Assembly (NCBI RefSeq): GCF_001988955.1
Contig: NZ_CP014263.1
Location: 868,001 to 932,000 of the forward strand
Direction: 5' to 3'
DNA: 64,000 bases
Source of the DNA: Spirosoma montaniterrae
GTDB taxonomy: Bacteria; Bacteroidota; Bacteroidia; Cytophagales; Spirosomataceae
Shown piece after piece: positions 1 to 8,944 of the stretch (position 1 is the first letter of the stretch; each line of letters opens with the position of its first letter). A program made the position numbers and the translations under genes. The notes under the pieces are model-generated. The model saw nothing but the letters and a program-made list of their open reading frames with translations, had not been told where the DNA came from and searched no databases.

Positions 1-1894
1 TAATGTCCCGGCGTTGCTCGTTAACATCCCACGTAAACTGCAACCGGGGCTGGGCAATAAACGTCCGTAGCCGGTTGTCGGTCCGCAGCCCCAGATCATC
101 GAGCACTATCTGGTTGAGCGACGCTTTGGGGAAGTGCGCGTAATCGAATCGCAGACCAGCGGTCATGTCGAGGCCCGGTGCCAATTTGGTTGCCATCTGA
201 CCATAAACACCTGCGTTCCAGATGCCTCCGCGCACACTCCAGTCGTCTTTCAGAGGCACTTCGCGGAAGTAGCGGTATGGACGCTGCCGCTCAAAATTGT
301 CCAATGCCGTGCCTGTGGCATCGTTGGTGAAGTGGAACCGGCCATTCACCTCGCTGCCAAACGTCGAACGGGAGTTTGTGTACATCAGGTCTACACCAAA
401 CGTAAACTGGGCCTTGTCGGTGTTGTAGTACAGGTTATTGATAAGTTGAACTACGTTGTTGGTAAACCCTTCCTGCGCGAAGCGGTGGCCACCCAACTGA
501 ATGGTAGTAGCACGGTTAGCCCCGTTGATACTCGACACTACGTTCTCGACAAGGGCACGCGGAATGTTGCGGTCGGGCAACTGATCGCCGGGGCTGCTGA
601 GCTGGTAGGTGTGGAGGTGCTGTACTTTCAGCTCGTTGGTCATGCGAGGATTAATAGTCGAACGCAACGTGGCCAACAGGCTATTATCTACGTTGTAGTC
701 ATTACCGGTTGATTCAAAAATGTTGATGGGTGAATTGTCAGTCAACCCCAGCTTGTTGCGGTCGCTGGTGAAGTTGTTTCGCACGGTCAGCAGGTTGTTC
801 TGGTTAATTTGCCAGTCGAGCCGCAGGAAAGCCGCGTCGGAGTTGCGCACCCGGTCAAACTGCCCATACTGGGGCGTGTTGGCTACCCCATATTGCCGAC
901 GACCAATGTCCACGTACCGGTCGAGCGTTGGAATGGTTGCGTTAAAGCGCAGTTCATCGGCAGGCGACTGAATGTCGGCGATGAAAAGCGGGCGGGAGTC
1001 GATTTGCCGCTCCCATACAGCGAAATAGTGTAGTTTGTCCTTAATAATCGGCCCGCCCAGCGAGAAACCGAACTGGTTGGTCGCAAACCGAACGTTGCGC
1101 GGGTTGCCCCGAATGTCGAACCGGCTGGCCAACCGGTTGGCGCGGGTAAAGTTGAATACGCTGCCCGTGAGCTGGTTGGTGCCTGCTTTGGTTACGGCAC
1201 TGACAATTCCGCCCCCGGCACGGCCATACACTACGTCGTACTGGTTAGTAATCACCTTGAACTCCCGCACGGCTTCGAGCGAGATGGTGTACGGTCCTCC
1301 GCTCCGGCTGTTCGACGCCCCCGCCGAGGTGGGGTTTTTGGCCGTTGTGCCGTCGATGGTAAAGTTGGTCGAAGACCCCAGTTGCCCCGACAGGTTACCA
1401 CCCCGGCCTGCTAAGGGCGACAGGTCGGTAAGGGTAGTAAAATTACGTCCGTTGATGGGCAGCGTTGAGATGGTGCGGGACGTAACGGTGGTGGCTGCGC
1501 CGAAGTTCTCGACTTTGTTTCGTAACCCCGATGCCACTACCTCCACTACTTGTAACTCCTGGCCGGTTTCCTGCATTGTAATGTCGATGCGGATCAGGTC
1601 GCCCTGGTTGAGTAAGTAGCCGGTCAGCCGTTTTTCGCCGAAACCCACCGCCGTTGCCTGTACGGTGTATGGCCCGCCGAGGGGTAATTCTTTGAACGAG
1701 TATTCTCCTTTGGCGTTGGTAATGGTGCCGGTTGAGAAGCCGGTCGATTCGTTGCGGAGCCGGATAGTAGCACCGGGCAGGGGCGATTTGCCGTTGTCGG
1801 ACACATAACCGACGATGGACGTCTGCGTGGTTTGGGCTACACCACTGCTAAGTCCTGTAAATAGCAGGAAAAGTGACAATAAAGCGTGTCTCAT
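1..1894 (-). CDS. TonB-dependent receptor, Oar-like, 3' end cut by window
   Basis: This outer-membrane TonB-dependent receptor is read inward from an ATG at 1894 and runs off the left edge, so about 631 residues are visible. It starts with a signal peptide ending near GVAQ (residue 21). A carboxypeptidase-regulatory-like domain follows (about 25-105, with PLPGATIRLRN and GEYSFKELPLG). Next comes a plug domain (about 115-230) with LPINGRNFTTLTDLSP and TNFTIDGT, the pattern of Oar-like receptors, and then beta-barrel sequence. Such proteins import or bind large substrates using TonB energy; the substrate cannot be read here. No SusD partner is visible on this side. Confidence 0.85.
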   Translation of the reverse strand, partial: MRHALLSLFLLFTGLSSGVAQTTQTSIVGYVSDNGKSPLPGATIRLRNESTGFSTGTITNAKGEYSFKELPLGGPYTVQATAVGFGEKRLTGYLLNQGDLIRIDITMQETGQELQVVEVVASGLRNKVENFGAATTVTSRTISTLPINGRNFTTLTDLSPLAGRGGNLSGQLGSSTNFTIDGTTAKNPTSAGASNSRSGGPYTISLEAVREFKVITNQYDVVYGRAGGGIVSAVTKAGTNQLTGSVFNFTRANRLASRFDIRGNPRNVRFATNQFGFSLGGPIIKDKLHYFAVWERQIDSRPLFIADIQSPADELRFNATIPTLDRYVDIGRRQYGVANTPQYGQFDRVRNSDAAFLRLDWQINQNNLLTVRNNFTSDRNKLGLTDNSPINIFESTGNDYNVDNSLLATLRSTINPRMTNELKVQHLHTYQLSSPGDQLPDRNIPRALVENVVSSINGANRATTIQLGGHRFAQEGFTNNVVQLINNLYYNTDKAQFTFGVDLMYTNSRSTFGSEVNGRFHFTNDATGTALDNFERQRPYRYFREVPLKDDWSVRGGIWNAGVYGQMATKLAPGLDMTAGLRFDYAHFPKASLNQIVLDDLGLRTDNRLRTFIAQPRLQFTWDVNEQRRDI

Positions 1895-2012
1895 ACAGTG
1901 CAGGTTGTAAATGGTTTTAGCCTGCAAAGAGACACGAGTTACGTGAATCAAAGGTTATGTATTTATTAAGAAATCATCATATTTATCGTGTGTACGTTAC
2001 GAACTCTGTGGC

Positions 2013-2723
2013 TCAACGATTTTTGTTTGCCCGTTCCAGGCCGTTCCAGATTTTGTCGGCGGTGCTGTAAGCTTCCACGTAGGCCGGGCCGGAGATCATA
2101 AATTGCTTGCCATCGGGGCTGATTTTTACGGCAATGTCTTTCGCCGTTGGCAGAACCGTAACGGTGAAATGCGCTTCGCCACTCTTCGGCGACCATTCGG
2201 GGGTTTTATAACCGATTCGCTCCACTACCTCAAACGGGTAGCGCATCATCATTTCATAAGCCTTACCCCGGCACTCCACGGGTGCTTCAACCGTCAGTGA
2301 GAATTTGCTGCGAAGATTTTTGATCATCTCATCGATCATCGGGCGGTTTTCTTTTTCGACCTTTTTGTCGTCAACGGCCAGTTCGTATAAATCGCCGATG
2401 CCCTCGCGTTTGCAGTACTCAGCCGCATAACGAACCCAGTACCGCATGGCACCGAAGCCCCCGTCATTGCCGGTTTTAGCCGGGTCGGTAAAGGCCGCCC
2501 AGCACGTAGGTGAGAGCTTGAGCGTGAAGCATTTGTCTACAATCTGCGCGTTCAGATACGACTGCTCTGAGAACAGCCGTTCAACAAATTCGTCTTTTTT
2601 CTCCTTGTCTTCAGCCGGTGCCGCTACTGTTGTGGCAGCACCGGTCGAGACAGGTTTGGTAGTTTGGGCAATAGCACCGGTGGTAAGCGTGGCAAAGGTT
2701 AAAGCCATCAATAAAGTCTTCAT
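2013..2723 (-). CDS. secreted protein of unknown function
   Basis: This 236-residue protein has a clear signal peptide (MKTLLMALTFATLTTGAIAQ) and so is exported. The mature part starts with a Thr/Ala/Lys-rich linker. A mostly helical, charged domain follows with four cysteines (in VDKCFTL, SPTCWAAF, EYCKREG and VECRGKAY) that could form two disulfides in the periplasm. The C-terminal third (about 175-236) looks beta-rich. I do not recognise the family. It is monocistronic or first in a minus-strand run, with the next gene about 465 bases upstream. Confidence 0.6.
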   Translation of the reverse strand: MKTLLMALTFATLTTGAIAQTTKPVSTGAATTVAAPAEDKEKKDEFVERLFSEQSYLNAQIVDKCFTLKLSPTCWAAFTDPAKTGNDGGFGAMRYWVRYAAEYCKREGIGDLYELAVDDKKVEKENRPMIDEMIKNLRSKFSLTVEAPVECRGKAYEMMMRYPFEVVERIGYKTPEWSPKSGEAHFTVTVLPTAKDIAVKISPDGKQFMISGPAYVEAYSTADKIWNGLERANKNR

Positions 2724-2806
2724 GCGCTCAGGCGTTTGTTCAGGGCGAATATGCCCTAAAATCGGCTGATTTGTCCAGCATGACTTCGTGAACGGTCAAA
2801 CTCCGC

Positions 2807-3259
2807 TTAGGCCAATGCTTTGCTGAACAGCAGAAGCCGTTCGCGCAGTACGTAGCTGCTGGCTTCGGGTCGCAGATTGCCGTTGAGCGAAAAAACGCGC
2901 AGGTCGGGAGCCAGCGTAGCATATTTGTCCAATGCCCGGAACCAGGCCACATGATTTTGATAAGGAGCCAGCAATGCCCGCGCCCGATTCAATGCGCGGT
3001 GTTGCCGGGGCGACCAGATAGGCCGTTGTTTATAAGCCGCGCCCAAACCGTTGAGCAGGTCGGGCAGGGCCTGGGGTGGGGCCATCGGTAGCAGTTCGGC
3101 CAGTAGATATAGCCCCAGTTCTACGTTGAGCAGGCGGTTTGCCACCATGCCGGGCAGCGCGTGCCGAAAGCGGAGCCGGGTTGCCAGCGGCTCCTGCCAG
3201 CTCATCAGACTGGCAAGAACCGGACGGGCAACGGGGGCAGTGGACAGAAGCGCGTTCAT
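2807..3259 (-). CDS. unknown small protein, paralogue A
   Basis: A 150-residue protein without signal peptide or membrane segment. It is clearly homologous to the product of 3611-4009. Both share a block like ELGLYLLxxLxPxAPPxALPDL (here about residues 48-70), a second block QHxxLxRARxLLA, and a similar spacing to the C-terminus. The family is not known to me. The upstream region carries the same promoter/dyad block as its paralogue, so the two genes are probably co-regulated. It has many Leu, Ala and Arg residues and is predicted helical. Confidence 0.6.
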   Translation of the reverse strand: MNALLSTAPVARPVLASLMSWQEPLATRLRFRHALPGMVANRLLNVELGLYLLAELLPMAPPQALPDLLNGLGAAYKQRPIWSPRQHRALNRARALLAPYQNHVAWFRALDKYATLAPDLRVFSLNGNLRPEASSYVLRERLLLFSKALA

Positions 3260-3274
3260 GTATGTTGCTGTTTA

Positions 3275-3323
3275 TTGTTCGTATCAAAGTTCACACCCTG
3301 AGAACGTAATCTTTTTATGTTCT
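3275..3323 (-). promoter_or_regulatory. promoter block with dyad, upstream of paralogue A
   Basis: The 43 bases 3275-3317 match 4025-4067 at 32 positions. On the minus strand the block holds GAACTTTG (close to TAnnTTTG) about 25 bases before the ATG. Upstream of it lies a dyad, AGAACGTAA-N5-TTATGTTCT on the plus strand (3301-3323), with one mismatch between arms. The dyad sits where the -33 element would be, as expected for an operator. Confidence 0.5.
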
Positions 3324-3344
3324 TAATTATTTTTTTCGACGTGC

Positions 3345-3587
3345 CTACTGCATCGATAAAGTCGGGCAGGGGAATCCGTACACGCAGAAAAGGCCATTGT
3401 CGTTAACGAGCCAGCCTTGTTGCTGCACAATAGTCAGCAGCCAGCCAGACACCTCGGCTTCGTAAGCCTGATAGCCCCGGTTACGCAGAAATTGCTGTAC
3501 GCACAGTACACTCGTACTACCTTCCGCCAGAATGAGCGTAGTAGCTGCTAACCGAACCGCATCGGGCGATAACAGATTTTTTGTCAT
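3345..3587 (-). CDS. unknown small protein downstream of paralogue B
   Basis: An 80-residue protein (MTKNLLSPDAV...) lying 23 bases after the stop of the 3611-4009 gene, hence probably its operon partner. It shows two parts: a helical N-terminal region (about 1-35) and a segment resembling a small winged-helix or HTH arrangement (FLRNRGYQAYEAEVSGWLL, then IVQQQGWLV). The HTH-like reading is only an impression from helix pattern. No signal peptide or membrane span. Its stop is followed by the promoter block of paralogue A. Confidence 0.5.
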   Translation of the reverse strand: MTKNLLSPDAVRLAATTLILAEGSTSVLCVQQFLRNRGYQAYEAEVSGWLLTIVQQQGWLVNDNGLFCVYGFPCPTLSMQ

Positions 3588-3610
3588 TTGACTCTGGATA
3601 GGTCTGTGTA

Positions 3611-4009
3611 TCAGGCCAGCATCTTGCGAAGAACGGCGATGCGGTTGCGCGAGAAACCAACCGATTTTTCGGCAAAGCGGCTATGGTCGCGGCTGAGGTC
3701 GAAGGCCAGCCGGTCGGCGGGGGCGGCAGTGTAGGCGTCGAGCAGAGCCTGCCAGTGGTTGGGGTTGGCAACGTGGGCCAGCAGGAGCCGGGCGCGGTGT
3801 AAGTACTTGTGCTGCTGAGGAGTGAGCCGGGCCTGACCCGTGGCCGAAGCTGCCGAACTGAGCAGATCGGGCAGGGCCGTTGGGGGCGCACTGGGGCGCA
3901 GGTGGCGAAGCAGATAGAGACCTAATTCGAGGTCAACTAATTGCCGGGTCGAAAGAGTTGCCCGATGGTTGGTGGGCGTGTTTGAGCGCGGACGTTGCGT
4001 ATGGTTCAT
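3611..4009 (-). CDS. unknown small protein, paralogue B
   Basis: A 132-residue protein, paralogue of the product of 2807-3259. The shared core is LELGLYLLRHLRPSAPP followed by TALPDLL and QHKYLHRARLLLA. The N-terminus is basic and low-complexity and differs between the two copies. The upstream dyad promoter is shared as well, so the pair looks like a tandem duplication that kept its control region, with the 80-residue gene left between the copies. Cytoplasmic by sequence; function unknown. Confidence 0.6.
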   Translation of the reverse strand: MNHTQRPRSNTPTNHRATLSTRQLVDLELGLYLLRHLRPSAPPTALPDLLSSAASATGQARLTPQQHKYLHRARLLLAHVANPNHWQALLDAYTAAPADRLAFDLSRDHSRFAEKSVGFSRNRIAVLRKMLA

Positions 4010-4024
4010 GATCGTCGTATGTGA

Positions 4025-4071
4025 TTGTCCGACTCAAAGTTTGCACTATATAAACGTAATCTATTTACGTT
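4025..4071 (-). promoter_or_regulatory. promoter block with perfect dyad, upstream of paralogue B
   Basis: This is the second copy of the block seen at 3275. On the minus strand AAACTTTG is a 7/8 match to TAnnTTTG. A perfect dyad AACGTAA-N5-TTACGTT spans 4053-4071 in the position of the -33 element. The divergent WYL-regulator gene at 4245 is an obvious candidate for the protein that binds it, but this is inference. Confidence 0.55.
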
Positions 4072-4102
4072 GTAAAAAATTTTTTGTTGCTTTGGGGAGT
4101 TA

Positions 4103-4226
4103 TAACACAGAGATACACGGAGGAGACACGGAGATACACAGAGAAATTTTTTAAAGTAAATCTCCGTGAATCTTTGTGTCTCCTCTGTGCATCTCTGTGT
4201 AACAATTGTGCAGCTCTGTGTAACAG
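4103..4226. repeat. intergenic inverted repeat built from CTCTGTGT-type units
   Basis: The left arm (about 4103-4150, built of ACACAGAGATACACGG-like units) pairs imperfectly over about 45 bases with the right arm (about 4154-4202). A further unit, GCTCTGTGTAACAG, follows at 4213-4226. A related repeat lies at 61221-61352 and a lone unit (TTCTGTGTAACAG) at 7972-7984. This looks like a dispersed, hairpin-forming intergenic element. It lies directly between divergent genes and runs up to the WYL-regulator start. Confidence 0.6.
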
Positions 4227-4244
4227 TCATGTCAAAATACAACT

Positions 4245-5321
4245 ATGCCTATAACCCGCTCGGCTTTTCAGCGTTACCGCCTTATCGATGAAGTCATTAG
4301 CCGCTATCCACGTCGGTATTCCAAGCAAAAACTGTTTGAACTCTGTCAGGATAAATGCGGTATCCGGTCTATTTCGTCGCTCGAAAAAGACATTCAGCGG
4401 ATGCGCGAAGACCATGAAGCACCTATCGAATACTGCAAACGCTCAAACGGCTATTATTATAGCAATCCGCAGTTCCGGTTACTAAATCTAATGCTCACGC
4501 CCGACGATATGGCCGCACTCGAACAGGCCCGCGAGGTACTGGCAGCCACGCAGGGCGCGTCGGTAGCCGACGAACTCGACCACGCGCTCCACCGCGTCCG
4601 GCAGAGTCTCGATATTATTCGCGAGGTAAAAACCGATACAAGCACCCCCGCATCGACGCGCCGGATTGTCTATGTCGAAGAGAAAATTCTGGGCGGCAAC
4701 CGACAGTATGTGCCGGTGTTGATTCGGGCTGTAAACCAGAACCGGCAGGTGGCGTTTCGCTACCTGAAACACGAAGATGCCGTGGCCGCTCCTACTGTAC
4801 TGGCTTCGCGAAAAGGCACGACGGTGGGCCGAACTGCCGAACCCGAACGGCCTAAACTGCGGATTCTGCACCCGATTTTGCTGCGCGAAGTGGCTGATAG
4901 CTGGTACGTTATTGGCTACGATGCCGCCAGTGGGCGCGAAAAAACCTTTGCCCTCGACCGGATGAGCGAACTCGAAATCTTAGACGACCCCTGCGACGTG
5001 CCGCCCGCCGTACTAACCAGCGTGAGCGAACTCTTTGAACACATCTATGGCATCACAGACAGTCACGGCCCTGTTGAAAATATTGTACTGAGATTCAGCC
5101 CATTGTTTGGGCGGTACGTGAAAGCAAAGCCTATTCATCAAACCCAGGAGGTAGTGAGCGATACGCCCGATGCCTGCGTGGTGCGGCTCCGGCTCGCGCC
5201 CAACCGCGACCTGCTCATGCACCTGCGTAGCTACGGCGAACACCTCACAATTCTGGAACCCGCCAGTTTGGTCGAAGAAATGAAAACGTCGTTGCAAACC
5301 ACGCTGGCAGGGTACGAGTAA
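4245..5321 (+). CDS. WYL-domain transcriptional regulator
   Basis: A 358-residue regulator. The N-terminal winged HTH (about 1-70; RLIDEVISRYPRRYSKQKLFE, ISSLEKDIQRMRED) is of the YafY/DeoR-like type. It is followed by a WYL domain (about 155-250; VAFRYLKHE, LHPILLREVADSWYVIGYD) that usually senses a ligand or nucleic acid, and a C-terminal WCX-like part (about 270-358). It is divergent from the paralogue-B operon and could control the two dyad promoters there. The ATG at 4245 immediately follows the intergenic repeat. Confidence 0.85.
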   Translation: MPITRSAFQRYRLIDEVISRYPRRYSKQKLFELCQDKCGIRSISSLEKDIQRMREDHEAPIEYCKRSNGYYYSNPQFRLLNLMLTPDDMAALEQAREVLAATQGASVADELDHALHRVRQSLDIIREVKTDTSTPASTRRIVYVEEKILGGNRQYVPVLIRAVNQNRQVAFRYLKHEDAVAAPTVLASRKGTTVGRTAEPERPKLRILHPILLREVADSWYVIGYDAASGREKTFALDRMSELEILDDPCDVPPAVLTSVSELFEHIYGITDSHGPVENIVLRFSPLFGRYVKAKPIHQTQEVVSDTPDACVVRLRLAPNRDLLMHLRSYGEHLTILEPASLVEEMKTSLQTTLAGYE

Positions 5322-5339
5322 AAGGGCAATGCGTTTCGT

Positions 5340-5375
5340 TCCATAAGCGGGCGAATTAATTCGCCCGCTTATGGA
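5340..5375. repeat. 36-bp perfect palindrome
   Basis: The left half is TCCATAAGCGGGCGAATT and the right half is its exact reverse complement, with no loop. It begins 18 bases after the WYL-regulator stop and is not followed by a T-run on either strand, so it is not a classical intrinsic terminator, although it could still stop transcription or protect a 3' end. A second 36-bp palindrome of different sequence is at 37203-37238. Confidence 0.85.
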
Positions 5376-5457
5376 TGATTAGTAACGTATAGATAATCTA
5401 CAGCTTAAACAAAATGACTCGTGTCGCCCTTTTCTAAACAGACATTCCGGGCAAGCC

Positions 5458-7947
5458 ATGCATAAATTGTTTACGCTCATTTGTTTCGCCCCGTTTTTTC
5501 TACCGAAATCAGCTTTCGGTCAGGGCGAACTGACGGGTTTGATTGTCGATAAAACAACGGCCAGACCTGTTCCATATGTGAGCGTTGCGCTGTATCGCCC
5601 GGCAGATTCGATGGCTGTTGCCGGTGCCATTTCCGATTCGGTAGGCATGTTTCGCATTGGGCGGGCAACACCGGGGCAATATGTGCTTAAAACGTTCTTT
5701 ATCGGCTATAAACCGCAGCAGGTAGGGCCGGTAACGGTCAGGCGCGGACAAACGCTCGACGTAGGAACAATTTTTCTGGAAGCAACCAATAATCAGCTTA
5801 ACGAGGTGGTGGTAACGGGGCAGCGAGCCGACCTGACCATAAAAGCCGACCGTCAGACGTACCGGGCTGCGCAGTTTCAATCGGCAGTGGGCGGCACGGC
5901 AACAGATTTGCTGCGAAACCTGCCCGGCATCAGCATCAATGCAGAGGGCGAAGTAACGCAGCGTGGTGCCAATGGCTTTCTGGTATTGCTGAATGGTAAA
6001 CCCATTCAGGCCAATTTGGGAACGCTGCTCAACCAACTGCCCGCCAATACCGTTGAATCCATCGAAGTGATCACGACGCCATCGGCCCGCTACGACCCCG
6101 ACGGTAAAGCGGGCATCATCGCCATCACAACCAAAACCGGGGCCGATCTGGGGCTGTCGGTACTGATAAACGGGCAAATCGGGTTGCCCAGCCTGTATGC
6201 CTTCAGCAACGCCCGCAATCCCGTTCGCTACGGCACCGACGTTACGCTTAGCTACCGCTCCGCCCGCTGGGACTGGACCCTCAGTACGGCCTACCTTCGT
6301 AACGACATTGCCGGTCGGCGCGAGGGCGACGTGAACACCACCATTGGAAACCGCTTTACAACCTTTCCAAGTGTAGGCGAACGAAGTTTTGACCGCTACA
6401 CATTTACGAACCGACTGGCCGTTAGCTTTACGCCCAACAAAACGAATATCTGGTCGGGAGGACTATACTACGGCTACCGAACCGAAGACCGCATCGCCGA
6501 TCTGGTTTATAACAACCGCACCATTGACCGGAATACGGGCCAGATGATTAGTCAGATCAGTTACTTCAACGCCAATCTGGTTCGTAAACGCGGGCAGTTT
6601 TTTACAGCCAATCTCGATTATACGCACACCTTTGCCAACAAAGCCACGCTGACCGCGAGTGCACTGTATGAATACGACTATTTAGACGGTTTCACGCGCA
6701 ACCTCAATGTGCGCCGGTCCGACATCCGCGATACACTGCAATACACACTAACCACCACCGACCGGCCTATTCGTAATGCCCGCGCCAACCTTGACGCTAC
6801 ATGGCCGCTGGCGGGTGGCAAACTCGAAGCTGGCTACCAATACCGGCTGCAACAGGACGACGGGACGTATCGGTTTCTGGAGCAGAACGGACGCGGTGTC
6901 CCGCTGCTCGTAGTTGATGCCTTTACGGGTCGGGTGCGGGTCGATAATGTGATTCACAGCCTGTATAGTCAGTACGGCAGGAAGACAAAAGCCTGGGAAT
7001 ACACAGCGGGCTTACGATTCGAATCGGCTGACCGGCAGGTGGTTATTCGCCCGCAGGGGCAGTCGTTTCCGCTTACGCTCAACAACCTGTTCCCATCGCT
7101 GAATGTGGTTTATCGCCCCAAAGAGGTCTGGCAGTTTCGACTTGGCTACAGCCGCCGGGTGCAGCGAACGAGCAACTTAGCCCTCAACCCGCTGCCCGAA
7201 CGTGAACATTCCGAAACCCTCGAACAGGGCGACCCGGCTCTGCTGCCCGAATTTGTTGACCTGACCGAGCTGGGCCTGACCCGCACGCTGGGCCGCAGCA
7301 CTGTTCAGGCCACGCTCTATCATCAGAACGTACAGAACATCGTGAATCGGGTCAACAGCGTGTTTGCCGATACCATTCTGAACCGGATTTACACGAATGC
7401 AGGCCGGGCGCAGCGGCTCGGTATCGAACTCGCTACGGATTTGACAATCAGCAGACTATGGAAGCTATATGTTGGCGGCACGGTCTATCGGTCAACCATT
7501 GCCGGGCAGTTGTTCCAGAACGCTGTTGTGTTTAACAACCGGGCATGGGTTTATTCGGTCAATGCCAACACCACCCTACAACCGTCGCCAACGTGGATAA
7601 TTCAGGCAAATCTGAACTATCTCTCGCAGCGCATTACGGCGCAGGGCGAAGATTCACGCTTTTTCGTGCCGAATTTGTCGGTCAGGAAAAGTTTCCGGCA
7701 AAACCGGCTGTCGGTCATGATGCAGTGGCAGAATATCGGCATGGGCTGGCTTCCGGCCAACGAACAGCGCATCACCACGCGGGGCGAATCCACGCCGGGC
7801 GTATCCACGCGGGGCCGCAACTTTTTTACGACGACTAACTACATTCAGGAGCGGGACGTGCTGCTTATCAACGTCAGTTACTCGTTCCGACAGCGTACCA
7901 AACCCGCCAAACTGCCCACCAATGAGTTTGGCGATAAGGAATTTTGA
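5458..7947 (+). CDS. outer-membrane receptor with CarboxypepD-reg and plug domains
   Basis: An 829-residue outer-membrane protein of the TonB-receptor-like family with a large C-terminal barrel. A signal peptide ends near SAFGQ (residue 22). A carboxypeptidase-regulatory-like domain covers about 25-110 (VPYVSVALYRPADS, GQYVLKTFFIGYKPQQ). A plug follows (about 120-225; ELNEVVVTG-type box as QLNEVVVTGQ, LLRNLPGISINAEGEV, GKPIQANLGTLLNQLP). The remaining 600 residues are alternating beta-strand sequence. It ends without a typical terminal aromatic strand. No SusD neighbour is present. The palindrome upstream separates it from the WYL gene. Confidence 0.85.
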   Translation: MHKLFTLICFAPFFLPKSAFGQGELTGLIVDKTTARPVPYVSVALYRPADSMAVAGAISDSVGMFRIGRATPGQYVLKTFFIGYKPQQVGPVTVRRGQTLDVGTIFLEATNNQLNEVVVTGQRADLTIKADRQTYRAAQFQSAVGGTATDLLRNLPGISINAEGEVTQRGANGFLVLLNGKPIQANLGTLLNQLPANTVESIEVITTPSARYDPDGKAGIIAITTKTGADLGLSVLINGQIGLPSLYAFSNARNPVRYGTDVTLSYRSARWDWTLSTAYLRNDIAGRREGDVNTTIGNRFTTFPSVGERSFDRYTFTNRLAVSFTPNKTNIWSGGLYYGYRTEDRIADLVYNNRTIDRNTGQMISQISYFNANLVRKRGQFFTANLDYTHTFANKATLTASALYEYDYLDGFTRNLNVRRSDIRDTLQYTLTTTDRPIRNARANLDATWPLAGGKLEAGYQYRLQQDDGTYRFLEQNGRGVPLLVVDAFTGRVRVDNVIHSLYSQYGRKTKAWEYTAGLRFESADRQVVIRPQGQSFPLTLNNLFPSLNVVYRPKEVWQFRLGYSRRVQRTSNLALNPLPEREHSETLEQGDPALLPEFVDLTELGLTRTLGRSTVQATLYHQNVQNIVNRVNSVFADTILNRIYTNAGRAQRLGIELATDLTISRLWKLYVGGTVYRSTIAGQLFQNAVVFNNRAWVYSVNANTTLQPSPTWIIQANLNYLSQRITAQGEDSRFFVPNLSVRKSFRQNRLSVMMQWQNIGMGWLPANEQRITTRGESTPGVSTRGRNFFTTTNYIQERDVLLINVSYSFRQRTKPAKLPTNEFGDKEF

Positions 7948-8039
7948 GACTGGAAAGTTGGCAGACGACGGTTCTGTGTAACAGTTAGTTACTGGGGAGC
8001 TGTCAATTTATTCCATTGGCTGAATGGTTGAGAATACAA

Positions 8040-8915
8040 TCAAGCCACCGCATTCAGATAAGGCCGCACGTTGACGCCGAACTCGGCCATGCCTGCTACC
8101 CACGCATCCTCGTCTAAGAAACTAACACCAATCCAGTGTTCGTCGGGTAGCGACGCCCGCCAGCCCAGGAGTGGGGCCGCATCGGGTCCAACCGGTGCGC
8201 GTAACTCGGTATGCTTTCCAGTAATAATGGCTTCAATAACCTCGGCCACCAGCAAAGCCGGAGCGTGATTATCGCGGGAGGCCCGCAGGTAGGCCACCAG
8301 TCGAATCTGGTTAGGGTAGTTGGTATGTGCCAGCGCGTCGCCCATTTTGTCGATGATGGGTGTGTCGATGACGCCCGGCTGAACCAGTGCCACCCGAATG
8401 CCAAACGGAGCTACTTCGCCCGCCAGACATTCGCTCAGGGCTTCAACGGCTGCCTTCGACGCGCAATAGGCTGAATGATAGGCACTAAACACCTTACCCG
8501 CCACCGACGACACATTGACGATGCAGCCGCTCCGGCGTTCACGCATACCGGGAAGCACAGCCTGTATGCAACGCAGCGTACCGAAATAATTGGTTTGCAT
8601 AATGGCCGCAAACTCACTCAGTGGCCGCTCTTCGACTGGGCCAACCGGACCAATACCGGCGTTGTTTACCAGTACGTCGATTTGCCCGGCCTGCGCCACC
8701 ACGTCGGCCACAGTCTGCCGAACCGAATCATCGGAATCAACGTCCATTGGCAGCACTGTGATGGGCAGGCCGTCGCGCTGGGCGAGTTGGCTGAGTTCGG
8801 GGGCGCGTTGCGGATTCCGCATGGTGGCATACACGGTGTGGCCCGCACGGGCGAGGTGTTCGGCGGTAGCGTAACCGAGTCCGGTGCTGCACCCCGTAAT
8901 AAGAATAATAGACAT
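8040..8915 (-). CDS. short-chain dehydrogenase/reductase
   Basis: A 291-residue classical SDR, cytoplasmic and NAD(P)-dependent. The cofactor motif TGCSTGLG is at residues 8-15, NNAGIG at about 87, the catalytic Ser in NVSSVAG at about 135, and YCASK (Tyr/Lys) at about 150. The substrate cannot be deduced. It is last in a minus-strand operon after the EthD-like gene (29 bases apart), suggesting oxidation or reduction of a small organic compound together with those products. Confidence 0.9.
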   Translation of the reverse strand: MSIILITGCSTGLGYATAEHLARAGHTVYATMRNPQRAPELSQLAQRDGLPITVLPMDVDSDDSVRQTVADVVAQAGQIDVLVNNAGIGPVGPVEERPLSEFAAIMQTNYFGTLRCIQAVLPGMRERRSGCIVNVSSVAGKVFSAYHSAYCASKAAVEALSECLAGEVAPFGIRVALVQPGVIDTPIIDKMGDALAHTNYPNQIRLVAYLRASRDNHAPALLVAEVIEAIITGKHTELRAPVGPDAAPLLGWRASLPDEHWIGVSFLDEDAWVAGMAEFGVNVRPYLNAVA

Positions 8916-8944
8916 GGTGTAGAGAGTTAAGAAGAATGAGCAGT

